From NCBI GenBank assembly GCA_014652975.1, contig BMZV01000004.1, forward strand, positions 1 through 64,000: DNA of 64,000 bases, read 5' to 3'. Below, piece after piece: positions 63,460-64,000 of this stretch. The DNA comes from Kocuria marina (lineage in GTDB: Bacteria > Actinomycetota > Actinomycetes > Actinomycetales > Micrococcaceae). The notes beneath the pieces are model-generated. The model did not search any database. It was not told the DNA's origin and saw nothing but the letters and a program-made list of their open reading frames with translations. The position numbers and the translations under genes were made by a program. The first letter of the stretch is position 1, and each line of letters begins with the position of its first letter.

Positions 63460-64000
63460 TTAGGCGCTGCGCGCACCCAACTGCGCCACGACGTCGTCGC
63501 CCACCTGCGACGTGCTGCGCTGCGCGGAACCGTTCGCCTCCAGGTCTGCGCGCACGGCGGCGTTGACCTGTTCCGCGAGATCGGGGTGGCCCAGGTGCTC
63601 GAGCATCATGGCGCCCGCGAGGATCGCGGCCGTGGGCTGGGCGGTGCCGGTACCGGCGATGTCCGGGGCGGAGCCGTGGACGGGCTCGAACATGGACGGC
63701 GCGGTGCGGTCCGCGTTGATATTGCCGCTGGGCGCCAGACCGATACCCCCGGTGACCGCGCCGGCCTGGTCGGTGAGGATGTCCCCGAACAGGTTGTCGG
63801 TCACGATCACGTCGAAGCGCGCGGGGTCGGTGGTCATGAAGATCGTGGCGGCGTCGATGTGCATGTAGTTCACGGTGACGTCCGGGTACTGCTCCCCGAT
63901 CTCGTCCACGGTTCGCTGGTAGAGCCGCCCGGCGTTGACCAGGACGTTGTGCTTGTGGACCAGGGTCAGCCGCTTGCGCGTGCGGCTGTTCGCGAGGTCG
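63460..64000 (-). CDS. leuB: 3-isopropylmalate dehydrogenase, C-terminal part (cut by window end)
   Basis: The frame is open to the window edge; about 179 C-terminal residues are visible. [42 protein letters not shown] and [15 protein letters not shown] are the LeuB motifs for substrate, metal and NAD binding. The gene should extend about 500 bases beyond 64000. Same strand as ilvE, so probably one transcript. Confidence 0.93.
   Translation of the reverse strand, partial: DLANSRTRKRLTLVHKHNVLVNAGRLYQRTVDEIGEQYPDVTVNYMHIDAATIFMTTDPARFDVIVTDNLFGDILTDQAGAVTGGIGLAPSGNINADRTAPSMFEPVHGSAPDIAGTGTAQPTAAILAGAMMLEHLGHPDLAEQVNAAVRADLEANGSAQRSTSQVGDDVVAQLGARSA

Overview
The window is high-GC DNA (about 70 percent) with GTG starts, 4-base ATGA/GTGA gene overlaps and gene blocks typical of Actinobacteria. 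Gene content fits the Micrococcaceae, close to Kocuria or Micrococcus: a PucR-type regulator in front of fabDH-acpP-fabF, a fused oleBC gene, DUF3145 and DUF3515 proteins. Genus is an inference from gene order, not from a marker gene. Nearly all of the window is chromosomal core. There is no phage, no insertion sequence and no CRISPR array.

Left part (1-5500, plus strand): the tail of an upstream gene, a FasR-like regulator, then the type II fatty acid synthase operon fabD-fabH-acpP-fabF, closed by a long hairpin shared with the convergent DUF3145 gene.

5680-24330 (minus strand, read right to left): a long conserved block, ftsY - amtB-glnB - ffh - Nudix - hypothetical - rpsP-khpA - rimM-trmD - rplS - two signal peptidase I genes - rnhB - yraN - proline-rich lipoprotein - comM-dprA-xerC - DUF3145. 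It combines co-translational targeting (FtsY, Ffh), preprotein processing (two LepB), ribosome and tRNA maturation (S16, RimM, TrmD, L19), ammonium uptake with its PII protein, and DNA uptake and recombination factors.

24356-36219: an MFS exporter, a probably frameshifted small membrane-protein gene, smc, then the plus-strand long-chain olefin operon oleA-oleBC-oleD. Ole enzymes condense two fatty acyl-CoAs head to head, reduce the product, close a beta-lactone and decarboxylate it to a cis-olefin. Downstream lie a fragment of a YoeB toxin gene and a small cation transporter. In the usual actinobacterial order mutM is next to smc, so this stretch looks inserted into the backbone.

36350-52445: mutM, rnc, rpmF, yceD, a collapsed sodium/proton antiporter pseudogene, coaD, a DapC-like aminotransferase (plus), rsmD, recG, a DhaL-domain protein, thiL, a DUF3515 lipoprotein (plus), a molybdenum sulfite-oxidase-family enzyme, ddl, gpsA, plsC and murA. 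These are repair, RNA processing, cofactor, lipid precursor and peptidoglycan genes, many translationally coupled.

52543-64000: leuDC with a divergent IclR-family regulator and a clear dyad operator, a coupled pair of dynamin-like membrane GTPases, tRNA-Glu(CUC) and tRNA-Gln(CUG) with a good promoter, gltX, a FAH-family hydrolase, ilvE and the C-terminal part of leuB. Leucine synthesis genes therefore cluster at this end.

I see no clearly new multi-gene defence or metabolic system. The most unusual items are the olefin operon in its inserted setting, the GTPase pair, several gene remnants, and an in-frame stop that splits off the tail of a proline-rich lipoprotein.
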